Shown here in pieces: positions 9,050-17,930 of a stretch of 56,806 nt of DNA. The position numbers were made by a program, and so were the translations under genes. The notes beneath the pieces were generated by a model. It saw nothing but the letters and a program-made list of their open reading frames with translations, was not told where the DNA came from and searched no databases. Source of the DNA: a virus; the IMG/VR virus record IMGVR_UViG_3300017989_000017, positions 1 to 56,806 of that record, one strand, 5' to 3'. The stretch's first letter is position 1; each line of letters opens with the position of its first letter.

Positions 9050-12000
9050 AGCACGTTGTCGCAGTCAGGCCGCGGAACTGGTTCGACGTCGAGATCGAGC
9101 GTGACATCGTCTCGTGGCGCGAGGGACTCAAGGTCGCCGACCTCCACCCGACCGCCGATCACGCGAAGGCAATCTTCCGAATCGGTGGACGCATCGCCGA
9201 GCCCGACGAGGACGTCCTCCCCGGCGACGTCGTGATGTGCATCGAGTCGCCCGGCGACCCGGTGTCGGCCGTGACCTGGCTCTTCACGAAGGCGATCGAG
9301 ATCGCGATCTACGCGGCGGTCGGCGCGCTGGTCTCGAAGCTGATCGGCAAGCCCGACCCGCCGAAGGCGATCGGCGACGACTCGAAGCCCTCGGAGTCGT
9401 TCACGTTCGGCGGAACGCGAACGCTCTACTCCGGGGTCGGCGTCCCGCTCCCCGTCATCTACGGCGAGCGAGCCGTCGGGGGCATCGTGATCGGGCAGCG
9501 CGTCGTGGCGACCGGATCCCCGCAGCCGCAGCAGTTCCTCACGCTGACGCTCGCGCTCTCCTGGGGCGAGGTCGAGTCGATCGCTGGCATCACGGAGGAC
9601 CGCGACAACATCGCCGGCAGCAAGCTGCCGAAGTCGATCCTGATCAACGAGAACCCGATCACCGAGTACGAGGGCGTCGAGCTGGACGTGCGGATGGGCA
9701 CGCCGGATCAGGAGCCGATCCCCGGCGCTCCCACGACCGCGGTCATCTCGGAGATCGGCCTGCCGCTGACGAACAACCACATCGACGACGGCCTCGCGGC
9801 GGTGACCGACTGGACGAACGCAGTCACGTACACGATGCCCGAGGCGGGCGACGGCGTGCTGCTGAACTTCGGCTTCCCCCTCGGCCTCTACAAGCAGGGC
9901 GGCGCTTCGCTTCTCGCGGAGAAGGTCGAGCTGCAGATCCGGTACCGCGCGCTCGATGGCGGCGGGTCTCCGACCGGCGACTACTTCCCCGGCGGTTCGG
10001 CTTCGCCGGAGGATGGGATCGCGTTCGACGTCGAGCGCGCGCTGCTCTCGCCGTTCAGCGAGTCGTTCTTCCTGCCGCTGTACGACCCTGCGCTCGGCCC
10101 GGCGCTCCTGGTACCCGAAGGCATCTTCTTCAACTCGTTCATCTCCAGCGGGGTGACGCAGGGCTACAACGCCGGCAGCGACCTCGACACCACCTGGCCG
10201 CTGGAGGGGCAGAACGTCGAGAAGCTCTCGATCGAGATGTGGGTGCAGCTGACTGGCTCGAACGTCTCCGGCGTCTTCGAGTCGGTGCTCATGCACATCA
10301 CCGACGATCTCGCTGGCGCGCTGAACTCGTTCCAGGGCCAGGATCCCGACGCGAACGCAGGCCCGGCGGCGTTCACTGGCCTCGGCATCTACGATCGCTC
10401 GGTGGGGCAGAACAAGGTGATCGGTTTCTACTGGGGCGACGGCGTCGGCCTCGGTGAGGACACCGGCTGGGTTCGATGCGAGGCGAGCGACTTCATCGTC
10501 GACTGCCCGGAGGGGACGTTCCTCCCCGACGACTACCAGGAGCAGGTGAACGGCCAGACCTCCGGCTTCAACGAGAAGGTCCAGGTCTTCATCACCTACG
10601 AGCGGGACTTCGATGGCAGCGGCAACAACCGCGGGCGCATCTACATGAACGGCACGCTGCAGGCCGAAACGATCTCGACGATCGAGTTCAAGTGGCCTGC
10701 GAACGCCGACCTTCCTGCTGCGAGCACCGGCGCTGGGCCCGTCGTGATCAACTCCGTCGGCGGCCAGGGGATCCGCTTCAAGGTCTACAGCGGCCGCCGC
10801 ATCTACGACCGCGTCGTGATCTACAACGACGTCATCGAGTCCGACGCCATCTTCTTCAAGTACAGCAGCGCCTCGATCCCCGATCTCGCGAACGAGGACG
10901 TCGAGGCGTGGTGGGAGATGGACACGCCCGACGTCCAAGACATCGGCGGCAGCCAGCAGCGCCTGCTCGACCGTTCGGGCAACGGGCACTCGATGCGGTT
11001 CTACAACTCGTCGACGGGCGGCACGTTCCAGTACTACACCGCGTCGTTTGGCCCGAACCTTGGTGCCGGCGCCGGCTGGTCCTCTGGAGATTGGCCCGAC
11101 AGCACGATCGGCGGATCGCTCGGGATCGGTAACGTGCGCGGCCTCACCGGTTCTGCGCAGCCGTTCGCCGGGTCCCCGCTTCGCGGTCGGTACGCGATCG
11201 AGGTGCAGCGGGTGGACCTGGTCGAGAACGCCGACGACCTCGCGGACAAGGTCGAGCTTTCGACGGCGTCGGTGATCTCGACGACGGAGTTCTCCTACCC
11301 GAAGGTCGCGGTCGTCTCGATCCGCCTGCCGGCGCAGGACCAACTCTCGAACCTGCGGCCCAACATCTCGATCCCGGTGCGCGGCCTGCGCGTCAACGTG
11401 TGGGATGGCGTCGACGAAGACGCGCCGGTCTTCAACAAGATCTGGACGCGGAACAACGCGTGGATCGCGCTCGACATGCTGACGAACCCGCTCGTCGGGC
11501 TCGACCAGTTCTTCTCGATCGACCAGTCGCCCGTACTGCCGAAGTTCCTCGCCTGGGCGGAACATTGCGCCTTCAACGTCAGCAACCAGTCCGAGGTGTG
11601 GTCGCCGGCGCCCTCGGGATCGGGCTACGTCACGGAGATGCGCTGGGTCGCCGGCGTGCCGAACCGGCTGATCTTCACGGTGACGAACGTCAACAGCGAC
11701 CCGGCGGTGAAGGCCGTGCCGGTCGGCTGGAACAACAGCACGACGCAGGTGACCGTCTCAGGCATCCCCGCGGCCCAGGTCGCGCAGGGGTGGCCGAACG
11801 ACTTCACCGCCGACCTACTCTCCGTCGATCCGTCTGGGAACATCCAGTCGATCGAGTTCGACCTCGCCGACATCGGCAACCCGACGATCCTCGATCCGCC
11901 CGGCCCGTCGATCCTCCTGCCCGAGGCGACGTTCACGGCGGGCACTGCGGTCGAGCCGCGGCACGAAGCCGACGTTGTGCTCGACGCCGAGAACCAGAGC

Positions 12001-14109
12001 GCGTGGGACGCCATCGTGCAGGTCGCGCACGCCGGGCGCGCGTCGCTCTTCCGTGTCGGCAACCGCGTCTCCGTTGCGATCCAGAATATCCGCGAGCCGG
12101 TGCAGATGTTCAGCGACGCGAACATCATCCCGGGTACGCTGACGACGTCCTCGATCGCGGCCGACGAGGAGTTCAACTCGGTCGGCTACACGTTCCCGAA
12201 CCGGAACAAGCAGTACCGCTCGGACTCGCTACCGGTCGACGACACGGGGCTGAACAACGCGTCGACCGATCGCCGCGTGACGCGTGCGCTCTCCTCGTCG
12301 GTCGTCACACGCCCCTCAGAGATCCGCCGTGCGGGTCGCTTCGCCATCAACGCGAACCAGCTCACGCGCCAGTGGGTCGAGTTCGAGACGCTGGCCGAGG
12401 CGCTCGCGGTCGAGCCTGGTGACGTCTTCCTCCTCTCCGCTGCCCGCCCCGCGCTCGGATTCGCAGGCAGGCTCCCGGCGATCGCCGGCGGCACGACGTT
12501 CACGCTCGACGTGCCCGTCACGCTCCAGCCGACCGAGAGCTACAAGGCCGCGCTGCAGACGCAGGACGGCTCGATCTTCGTCGCCAACGTCGTGACGGCG
12601 GCCGGTTCCTACGAGGCCGGCGACACGATCACCCTGGACGCGGTCATCACCTCGGGCGGTGGCGGCGTCGCGCTCGCCGACGCGCACTGGGCGATCGGCT
12701 CGACCGACGAGGTGACGCGCGAGTTCCAGGTCGTCGCGGTCGAGATGACGATCGACCTCCGGTTCAAGATCCGGGCGGCGGCCTACTACGACGAGGTCTA
12801 CGACGAGACCGGGTTCCCCGACCTCCCCGACGAGTCCGGCTCGGAGCTGTACGACCCGTCCGAGGTCTCGATGCCGCCCCCGCTGCAGTCGGTCGCGGTC
12901 GAGGAGGCCGCGGGCCCGTCGAGCTTCGGCACCTCCGGCTCCGAGGGGCTCCTGGTGAGCGTCCAGCGGGCCCCCAGCGACAACCTCTCGGCCGCGGCCG
13001 GGGACGTCCAGGTGTTCGCCCGCCGGGCCTCGGGGGGCGGCGTGGGGCAGCCCCTCCCCTGGTCGGCCGTCGGGACCATCCCCGCCGGCAGCAACCTGGG
13101 CACGTTCCCCCTCCCGGGCGGCTCCTGGGCCCCTGGCGACGTCGTCGAGGTGGCAGCGTCCCACAGGGGCCTCGCTGGAGCGTCCCTGGGGCCGCTCAGG
13201 GCCCGCAAAGCCCGCGTGGTCCTCACGGGCCGCGGACCGGCCCCGAGCGCACCACGGGGCCTTGAGGCGCGTCAGACGGGGACCTCCGTGCTCTACCGCG
13301 TCACCGAGCCGACCTCGACGGAGCGCGCGCGGCCCGTTCGGACCGAGGTCCGCGCCGGCGGCTGGAAGCTCGGGCAGCACATCGCGACCCTCGTCCCCGG
13401 CGAGTGGAGCCGCCCCACCGACGCCTGGCTCTCCCTCCCGACGTCCTCCCAGAGCCGCACGGCACCGAAGCTGGTCGTCAGGCACGAGTACGCGAACGGG
13501 CAGTTCAGCGAGGCGATCGTCAGCCGACCGACCTTCACGGCTCCGGGCACGACGCTGAAGGAGGACTCGTTCGAGGACGGGCCCTGGAACAGCGTGACCG
13601 GCGACTCGGGTAGCGTGGCGCTCAGCGAGCTGGAGAACGAGACGCAGATCGACGGCGACGAGGTGCTGCGCTTCACGGACGCGAGCACCTCGACGGTCGG
13701 CACCTGGACCTCGCCCGAGTACGACCTCGGCTCGCGTCAGCAGGTCGCGGTGTTCTGGTACATCGAGGGCTCGCAGATCCACCCGATCAGCCTGCAGGAG
13801 TTCACCGAGCCGTTCAGCGGACGCGGGCCGGTGCGCGACTGGTCGGTCGAGGGCCCGCTGTCGGACTACCCCGACATCCCGACGCAGTACCAGGGCGACG
13901 TCGAGCTGACGCTGGAGATCGCGTTCAGCGACACCGCGACGCCGGGCACCGACTGGCAGGAGTATCGGCCGGGTCTCTACACCGGGCGCTCGTTCGCGTT
14001 CCGCATCTCGATCGAGCGACCGAGCGAGGACTGGAACGTCGAGGTCTGGCGCGGCGCGTTCCGCATCACCGAGCCGGCGCAGGTCGTCACCTTCGGGGGG
14101 AGCTTCTGA
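9046..14109 (+). CDS. Central tail fibre / tip attachment protein, gpI-gpJ-like
   Basis: This 1687-residue protein, starting at an ATG overlapping the NlpC/P60 gene, is the host-specificity fibre of the lambda gpJ type. Residues 1-80 form a small ubiquitin-like gpI-type domain. A hydrophobic segment follows (about 82-105, 'AVTWLFTKAIEIAIYAAVGA'), so gpI and gpJ are fused. The gpJ-type tip core spans about 130-330 and 750-1250. A LamG-like insertion of roughly 380 residues sits within it (about 355-700, including 'LLDRSGNGHSM'). Fibronectin-like and beta-rich C-terminal segments follow, where receptor binding is expected. A GC-extreme, codon-shifted stretch (about 12840-13270) suggests recombination near the C-terminal part. 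Confidence 0.88.
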   Translation: MKHVVAVRPRNWFDVEIERDIVSWREGLKVADLHPTADHAKAIFRIGGRIAEPDEDVLPGDVVMCIESPGDPVSAVTWLFTKAIEIAIYAAVGALVSKLIGKPDPPKAIGDDSKPSESFTFGGTRTLYSGVGVPLPVIYGERAVGGIVIGQRVVATGSPQPQQFLTLTLALSWGEVESIAGITEDRDNIAGSKLPKSILINENPITEYEGVELDVRMGTPDQEPIPGAPTTAVISEIGLPLTNNHIDDGLAAVTDWTNAVTYTMPEAGDGVLLNFGFPLGLYKQGGASLLAEKVELQIRYRALDGGGSPTGDYFPGGSASPEDGIAFDVERALLSPFSESFFLPLYDPALGPALLVPEGIFFNSFISSGVTQGYNAGSDLDTTWPLEGQNVEKLSIEMWVQLTGSNVSGVFESVLMHITDDLAGALNSFQGQDPDANAGPAAFTGLGIYDRSVGQNKVIGFYWGDGVGLGEDTGWVRCEASDFIVDCPEGTFLPDDYQEQVNGQTSGFNEKVQVFITYERDFDGSGNNRGRIYMNGTLQAETISTIEFKWPANADLPAASTGAGPVVINSVGGQGIRFKVYSGRRIYDRVVIYNDVIESDAIFFKYSSASIPDLANEDVEAWWEMDTPDVQDIGGSQQRLLDRSGNGHSMRFYNSSTGGTFQYYTASFGPNLGAGAGWSSGDWPDSTIGGSLGIGNVRGLTGSAQPFAGSPLRGRYAIEVQRVDLVENADDLADKVELSTASVISTTEFSYPKVAVVSIRLPAQDQLSNLRPNISIPVRGLRVNVWDGVDEDAPVFNKIWTRNNAWIALDMLTNPLVGLDQFFSIDQSPVLPKFLAWAEHCAFNVSNQSEVWSPAPSGSGYVTEMRWVAGVPNRLIFTVTNVNSDPAVKAVPVGWNNSTTQVTVSGIPAAQVAQGWPNDFTADLLSVDPSGNIQSIEFDLADIGNPTILDPPGPSILLPEATFTAGTAVEPRHEADVVLDAENQSAWDAIVQVAHAGRASLFRVGNRVSVAIQNIREPVQMFSDANIIPGTLTTSSIAADEEFNSVGYTFPNRNKQYRSDSLPVDDTGLNNASTDRRVTRALSSSVVTRPSEIRRAGRFAINANQLTRQWVEFETLAEALAVEPGDVFLLSAARPALGFAGRLPAIAGGTTFTLDVPVTLQPTESYKAALQTQDGSIFVANVVTAAGSYEAGDTITLDAVITSGGGGVALADAHWAIGSTDEVTREFQVVAVEMTIDLRFKIRAAAYYDEVYDETGFPDLPDESGSELYDPSEVSMPPPLQSVAVEEAAGPSSFGTSGSEGLLVSVQRAPSDNLSAAAGDVQVFARRASGGGVGQPLPWSAVGTIPAGSNLGTFPLPGGSWAPGDVVEVAASHRGLAGASLGPLRARKARVVLTGRGPAPSAPRGLEARQTGTSVLYRVTEPTSTERARPVRTEVRAGGWKLGQHIATLVPGEWSRPTDAWLSLPTSSQSRTAPKLVVRHEYANGQFSEAIVSRPTFTAPGTTLKEDSFEDGPWNSVTGDSGSVALSELENETQIDGDEVLRFTDASTSTVGTWTSPEYDLGSRQQVAVFWYIEGSQIHPISLQEFTEPFSGRGPVRDWSVEGPLSDYPDIPTQYQGDVELTLEIAFSDTATPGTDWQEYRPGLYTGRSFAFRISIERPSEDWNVEVWRGAFRITEPAQVVTFGGSF

Positions 14110-14714
14110 TGGGCGGGCGCGACTACGACGGCCAGGTCATCCATCGGCACCGCACGGGCGACAGCGCGGATCGTACCTCGATCACGCCGCTGAACGGCGA
14201 GCTGATCGTGACGCAGGACGGACCGAGCCCGCGCGTCTGGGCGCAGGGCGACACGCCGATCGCGGGCGGCTATCTCGTCGGCCCGGCAGGCAAGTGCTAC
14301 GTCCACCAGTCGGCGAACCAGGATATCGGCACGTTCACGGCGTTCCCGTGGAACCAGCAGCGCACGGTCACGCCGGAGTTCACGCACTCGACGTCGACGA
14401 GCAACAGCGAGGTGACGGTCGAGGAGGACGGCGAGTACAACATCGAGGCGAACCTGTCCCTGCTCTTCGTAAACGCGACGACGTTCGAGATCGACATCCA
14501 GCGTTACAACGGCTCGTCGTGGAACACGCTGCCCGGCGGCAAGGCGATCGTCAGCGGCGCTGCGTCGTCCTCGGCCAACCTCCACGCCGTTGTCAGCGTC
14601 GGGCTCCTGGCGACCTGGAAGATCCGCGTGCTCGCGTTCAACTTCCTCTTCGCCACGGGCAACACGACTGTCTACGGCACGTTCGGCAACCTGAACATCA
14701 CACGCATTCGATGA
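14109..14714 (+). CDS. Tail-tip adhesin with jelly-roll (C1q/TNF-like) C-terminus
   Basis: This 201-residue protein starts with TGATG coupling to the central fibre gene. Residues 1-65 contain an 'ITPLNGELIVTQDGPSPRVW' segment resembling N-terminal attachment sequences of phage receptor-binding proteins. Residues about 80-201 alternate beta strands ('VTVEEDGEYNIEANLSLLF', 'TFEIDIQRYNGSSW', 'WKIRVLAFNFLFATGN') in a pattern like C1q/TNF trimeric heads. It is probably a trimeric receptor-binding or fibre-tip protein attached to the gpJ-like fibre. The fold assignment comes from the strand pattern only. Confidence 0.6.
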   Translation: MGGRDYDGQVIHRHRTGDSADRTSITPLNGELIVTQDGPSPRVWAQGDTPIAGGYLVGPAGKCYVHQSANQDIGTFTAFPWNQQRTVTPEFTHSTSTSNSEVTVEEDGEYNIEANLSLLFVNATTFEIDIQRYNGSSWNTLPGGKAIVSGAASSSANLHAVVSVGLLATWKIRVLAFNFLFATGNTTVYGTFGNLNITRIR

Positions 14715-15637
14715 ACCGAAACACCCTGGCCGCCTGCGCGGCCTTCACCCTTGCGTTCCTGATCCCCATGAGCACCTTCCCCCTGTCCGACGCGCAGCCC
14801 GAGGTTGCCGTTTCGAAGCTGGCCCGCGAACTGAACCAGCGGGCGAACGCCGTGCGCTCGAACGAGGCGGCGACGTCGTTCCCCACCAACCCCGTCGCGG
14901 GGCAGTTCGCGTACCGCACCGACCTCGGGTGGGTGTACCAGCGGAACAGCGCGAACACGGCGTGGATCGCGATGTGGGAACTCGACAACGGCCCGCGCGC
15001 GCCCGAGTACTTCTACGAGTCGAGCATCAGCGACAGCGAGTGGGTGAGCACGACCGAGGTCGCGGTCTCGCCTGGTGGCGGCGCTGAGACCGAAGGTGTC
15101 GACGTCGTCGTGTTCGTGAACAAGCTCGGCGCGCAGAACTTCGACGTGAAGCTGAACGACGACGCCGATTGGAACGGGCGCAACGCGCGCATCGTCCACG
15201 GCCAGGGGCTGAACCAGTACTACATCGACGTCCTGAACGAGAGTGACGACTCCCAGATCGTCCGGCTTCACTACCCCGGCGAGTGGATCGAGCTTCAGAA
15301 CGTCGCCGGCGGATGGACGCCCGTCGCCTGGAAGCTCAACGGCTTCAAGGAGATCACGGCCGACGAGTCGCCGTGGCTCTCGACGAACTGGTGGGTCACG
15401 CGTTGGTTCTGCGACGCGAGCGGAGGAGCTTTCAACGTCACGCTGAACGACCCGAGCAATATCACGACGATCGCCGAGACGCCGCTCTACTACAAGAACG
15501 TCGGCAGCTCGAACAACGTCACGCTCACGACGAGCGGGAACCTGATCAACGGCAGCACGAGCACGCACGTTCTCACGCCGGGCGACTCTGTGACTCTGAT
15601 CCCGGATCCGGCGGCGGGCGTCTACTACACGTTCTAG
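14711..15637 (+). CDS. Putative adhesin / fibre protein with N-terminal signal-like segment
   Basis: This 308-residue protein starts at an ATG overlapping the previous stop. Residues 1-29 look like a Sec signal peptide: basic 'MNRN', a hydrophobic core 'LAACAAFTLAFLIPM', and a possible cleavage site after 'SDAQ'. This is unusual for a tail protein. A helix follows, then 'AGQFAYRTDLGWVYQRNSANTAWIAM', the kind of short beta repeat seen near fibre trunks. The rest is Asn/Thr/Ser-rich beta structure (about 110-308) typical of fibre shafts or lectin-like heads. It ends the tail block. It could be a fibre, an exported decoy or a surface protein; the sequence does not decide. Confidence 0.5.
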   Translation: MNRNTLAACAAFTLAFLIPMSTFPLSDAQPEVAVSKLARELNQRANAVRSNEAATSFPTNPVAGQFAYRTDLGWVYQRNSANTAWIAMWELDNGPRAPEYFYESSISDSEWVSTTEVAVSPGGGAETEGVDVVVFVNKLGAQNFDVKLNDDADWNGRNARIVHGQGLNQYYIDVLNESDDSQIVRLHYPGEWIELQNVAGGWTPVAWKLNGFKEITADESPWLSTNWWVTRWFCDASGGAFNVTLNDPSNITTIAETPLYYKNVGSSNNVTLTTSGNLINGSTSTHVLTPGDSVTLIPDPAAGVYYTF

Positions 15638-15643
15638 GCACCA

Positions 15644-16126
15644 ATGGACCTCAGGGAGCTAGCGGATATGGCTTCGGAGGAGTACCGCGCGACACGAGAG
15701 GATCGCGCGATGCTCTACGCTGCTTTGGACGCGCTCCCTGTCCCTTTCTGGATCAAGGAGCCCGACGAGAGAGACGGGCGCATGGTTTGGATCAACAACG
15801 CATATTCCCTGCGTTGGGCTGTCCCAAAGGAAAAATACGTTGGCGCTCGTGACTCTGAGGTCTGGGGTGCCGAGCTTGCCCTAACATTTGCAAGGAATGA
15901 CATGGCTGCACTCGAAGCTTCCCCGCGGCCCTACTTCACCGAAGAGCCTGTCCCCGAAGTGCCTGGTGACCCCCTGGAGGGTGCCCCGATCTGGCAGATC
16001 ATCAAGCAGTCCATCGAGTGGAAGGATCGCAGCTGTGTCGTGGGCATCGCCGTATTCGGCGGCGACGCTGCGCGGATGGTCGCGAAGCTCGGTGCCGTGT
16101 ACGGGGCAGGCGGTGAAACGCGATGA
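15644..16126 (+). CDS. Single PAS-fold sensory-domain protein
   Basis: This 160-residue protein has no signal peptide. Residues about 25-135 read as a PAS domain: 'ALDALPVPFWIKE', then 'GRMVWINNAYSLRW', 'YVGARDSEVWG', a helical connector, a long strand with 'WQIIKQSIEW' and a final strand 'CVVGIAVFG'. No kinase, cyclase, HTH or other output domain is attached. Codon use is less GC-biased at third positions than in flanking structural genes (many Ala GCT, Lys AAA and Pro CCA codons). That suggests a more recently acquired cargo gene. It overlaps the next gene by ATGA. The PAS call rests on pattern reading; its role in a phage is unknown. Confidence 0.6.
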   Translation: MDLRELADMASEEYRATREDRAMLYAALDALPVPFWIKEPDERDGRMVWINNAYSLRWAVPKEKYVGARDSEVWGAELALTFARNDMAALEASPRPYFTEEPVPEVPGDPLEGAPIWQIIKQSIEWKDRSCVVGIAVFGGDAARMVAKLGAVYGAGGETR

Positions 16127-16494
16127 CCGAGGATGTGAAGCTCGTCGAGCAGCTCTTCACCAGACTGGCTGCGGAAATCACGTCACTGCGCGAGGGCCTT
16201 ACGGACGTTCGCGAGACGATGATCCGAATCGAATCCGACGTTCAGGTTCAGGCTCGCATGGCAACACAGGTAGAGAAAGTCTTCGAGCGCGTGGAGGAGA
16301 TCTCTCGCTGGCGCGCTGCGGCTGAACCCGAGATGGCGAGGCTTCGCGTGGACCTGGACGAGATGCGCGAGGAGCGCGACGAGGCCCGCGCTGACGTTCG
16401 CAAGATGATGCTCGGCGTCCTCGGCTCGATTCTCGCGACGGGCGTCATGGGTGGGCTCTTGCTATGGATGAAGTTCGGAAATGGCGCCGGGTAA
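16123..16494 (+). CDS. XhlA-like coiled-coil protein with C-terminal membrane anchor
   Basis: This 123-residue protein has a long charged coiled coil (about residues 5-95, rich in Glu, Arg, Val and Met heptads). One transmembrane helix follows at the C-terminus (about 96-116, 'MLGVLGSILATGVMGGLLLW') with a short tail. This is the layout of the phage haemolysin XhlA family, which helps holins and endolysins in lysis. The adjacent genes are also membrane or lipoproteins, supporting a lysis-associated role. An inner-membrane scaffold of another kind is possible. Confidence 0.6.
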   Translation: MTEDVKLVEQLFTRLAAEITSLREGLTDVRETMIRIESDVQVQARMATQVEKVFERVEEISRWRAAAEPEMARLRVDLDEMREERDEARADVRKMMLGVLGSILATGVMGGLLLWMKFGNGAG

Positions 16495-16838
16495 TCGGAC
16501 GCGCGTCCGTCGCGTTCGCGACGGCCTGGTTCTTAGTGGCCCTGATCGTGGGGCTTTCGTTTGTTCCTAGAGAGACAACCGTAGAGGGAGACATTCGGAT
16601 GTTCCCTGATTACATCGATTGCTGGCAGTACGAAGCCCCGCCCGGGAGTGGAAACAAGGCGTCCACGTGCGTGCTCACGACCTGCGAACCTGACGAGACG
16701 GAGGAGGAGTGCGAAGCGCGCCACGACGCCAAGGTCGCGCGTCGCCAGGCTTCGAAGCCGCCCTGCGCTCCGATGGCTCCGGTGATCATGGGGTCCCCTG
16801 CCCTCGCGCCGATCCAGCCGAGCCGCGAGGGTCGCTAG
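16464..16838 (+). CDS. Single-pass membrane protein with Cys-containing outer domain
   Basis: This 124-residue protein overlaps the upstream gene by 31 nt in a different frame. A positively charged start (MDEVRKWRR) is followed by one hydrophobic helix (about 11-34, 'ASVAFATAWFLVALIVGLSF'), predicting N-in topology. The remaining 90 residues would be periplasmic. They carry several cysteines (near 53, 69, 74, 83 and 98) that could form disulfides, and end in a Pro-rich tail. No family was recognised. A holin regulator or inner-membrane lysis component fits the neighbourhood. It lacks the coiled coil expected of an Rz-type spanin. Confidence 0.6.
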   Translation: MDEVRKWRRVIGRASVAFATAWFLVALIVGLSFVPRETTVEGDIRMFPDYIDCWQYEAPPGSGNKASTCVLTTCEPDETEEECEARHDAKVARRQASKPPCAPMAPVIMGSPALAPIQPSREGR

Positions 16839-17204
16839 TTGAAACCCGCCGCCGTCATCGTTCTCGTCCTGCTTCCGTCCTGCCACGGGATTCGCGCGGG
16901 GTTCTTCGGCGGCGTCCTCGAGCAGCGCACGCAGCTCGACGATCCGTTCTCCGTAGTCGCTGCCGACGCGAGCGGTCCGTTCTACGGAGCCTTCGCGTCG
17001 TTCCAGCTCACGCCGGATATGCCGCCGGAGCGGTTCGGCGGCAGCGTCATCCTCAATCGACCCGACCCCGATCCGATCGACCCGTACGCGCAGCCCGATG
17101 CGGTCGCGCCGACGTTCGACCCGGCGGGGCCATACGCCATCGCGACGTACATCGCGACCGCGCTCGCGATCGTCGTCAAGGCGATGGGCGGGCGGAAGGA
17201 CTGA
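16839..17204 (+). CDS. Candidate unimolecular spanin (lipoprotein with C-terminal TM)
   Basis: This 121-residue product starts at a TTG directly after the previous stop codon. It has a short hydrophobic signal ending in a lipobox, LPSC, with the modified Cys at residue 15. A periplasmic region of about 80 residues, beta-like then Pro/Asp-rich, follows. The C-terminus has one membrane helix (about 99-113, 'YAIATYIATALAIVV') and a short basic tail 'KAMGGRKD'. An outer-membrane lipid anchor plus an inner-membrane helix in one chain is the defining layout of u-spanins such as T1 gp11 (134 aa). Such a protein would fuse the two membranes at the last step of lysis. The start codon is the weakest point. 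Confidence 0.6.
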   Translation: MKPAAVIVLVLLPSCHGIRAGFFGGVLEQRTQLDDPFSVVAADASGPFYGAFASFQLTPDMPPERFGGSVILNRPDPDPIDPYAQPDAVAPTFDPAGPYAIATYIATALAIVVKAMGGRKD

Positions 17205-17207
17205 ACC

Positions 17208-17855
17208 ATGAACCGACTGCTGAACACCGTGGCCCTCGTGCCGTTCCTCTTCGCGCCGATCGGGCTCGCGACGAGCTGCCGCGCGCCGTACCCGGCGCAG
17301 GACCCGAACCCCGCCGTCGTCGAAGAGCACGCGAAGCGCACGGCCGAACTGGATGCCGCCTACAGCGCCCTGGAGCTGGCGAGGGCGACGTACGCCGCGA
17401 ACCCGACGGTCGAGACGCGCGCGGCGCTGGACGCCGCCCAGGCCGACTACGACGCGAAGGAGGCGGCGTTCGTCGAGTGGGAGCGGAACTACACCCGCGA
17501 GAAGTGGGGGCCGGTCGCGAGCTTCTTCGCGACGACCCTCGGCACGCTCCACCCCGCGCTCCAGGCTGTCGCGCTCCCTGGCGCTGCCTTCGCGACGAAC
17601 ATCGCTGCAGGCCTCGCGACGCGCCGTGGACGCAAGCACGCGGCGAAGGCGGTGAAGCATTTCACGCCGTGGAAGAACGCCGACGGCACGCCGTTCAAGC
17701 CGGTCGAGGCTGCGGCAGACCTCGCGCGCATGCTCGGCTGGAAGCACAGCTCGGAGGCCACGGAGCTGGTCGCCGACGGGAAGGTGTTCATCACGGCGAA
17801 CCCCGACGCGGAAGTTGCCGGGCCGACGCCTGACAACGCCTCGACGCCGACCTAG
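17208..17855 (+). CDS. Lipoprotein with coiled coil and hydrophobic segment
   Basis: This 215-residue protein has an N-terminal signal with a lipobox-like 'ATSC' (Cys 24). A helical, coiled-coil-type region follows (about 37-98, Ala/Glu/Asp-rich), then a moderately hydrophobic stretch (about 105-140, 'ALQAVALPGAAFATNIAAGL') and a basic segment 'RRGRKH'. The C-terminus is about 60 soluble residues. It is the last gene of the morphogenesis and lysis transcript, 33 nt before a strong terminator. The layout suggests an envelope-spanning lipoprotein made late. No family was recognised, and a second spanin-like role is only a possibility. Confidence 0.6.
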   Translation: MNRLLNTVALVPFLFAPIGLATSCRAPYPAQDPNPAVVEEHAKRTAELDAAYSALELARATYAANPTVETRAALDAAQADYDAKEAAFVEWERNYTREKWGPVASFFATTLGTLHPALQAVALPGAAFATNIAAGLATRRGRKHAAKAVKHFTPWKNADGTPFKPVEAAADLARMLGWKHSSEATELVADGKVFITANPDAEVAGPTPDNASTPT

Positions 17856-17887
17856 GATCGGGTGGTCAAACGGCCCCGGCCACCCCG

Positions 17888-17930
17888 GCCCCCCACCGAC
17901 TTCTCGGTTCGGTGGGGGGCCTCTTTCGTT
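17888..17930 (+). terminator. Strong rho-independent terminator ending the late transcript
   Basis: A perfect 12-bp stem (17888-17899 with 17909-17920, GGGG/CCCC-rich) encloses a 9-nt loop and is followed by a T-rich tail, CTCTTTCGTT. It lies between the plus-strand late genes and the converging minus-strand operon whose last gene stops at 17931. It may also block read-through from the other side, though there is no T-run in that direction. Confidence 0.9.

Noticed and set aside
9022-11565. A long minus-strand frame opposite the J-like fibre
   Set aside because: Shadow composition and no motifs; the plus-strand gene is clear.
16464-16838. i-spanin partner of the lipoprotein at 16839
   Set aside because: It has the right N-terminal helix but no periplasmic coiled coil, and the next protein looks able to span both membranes alone. 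Left as unknown.
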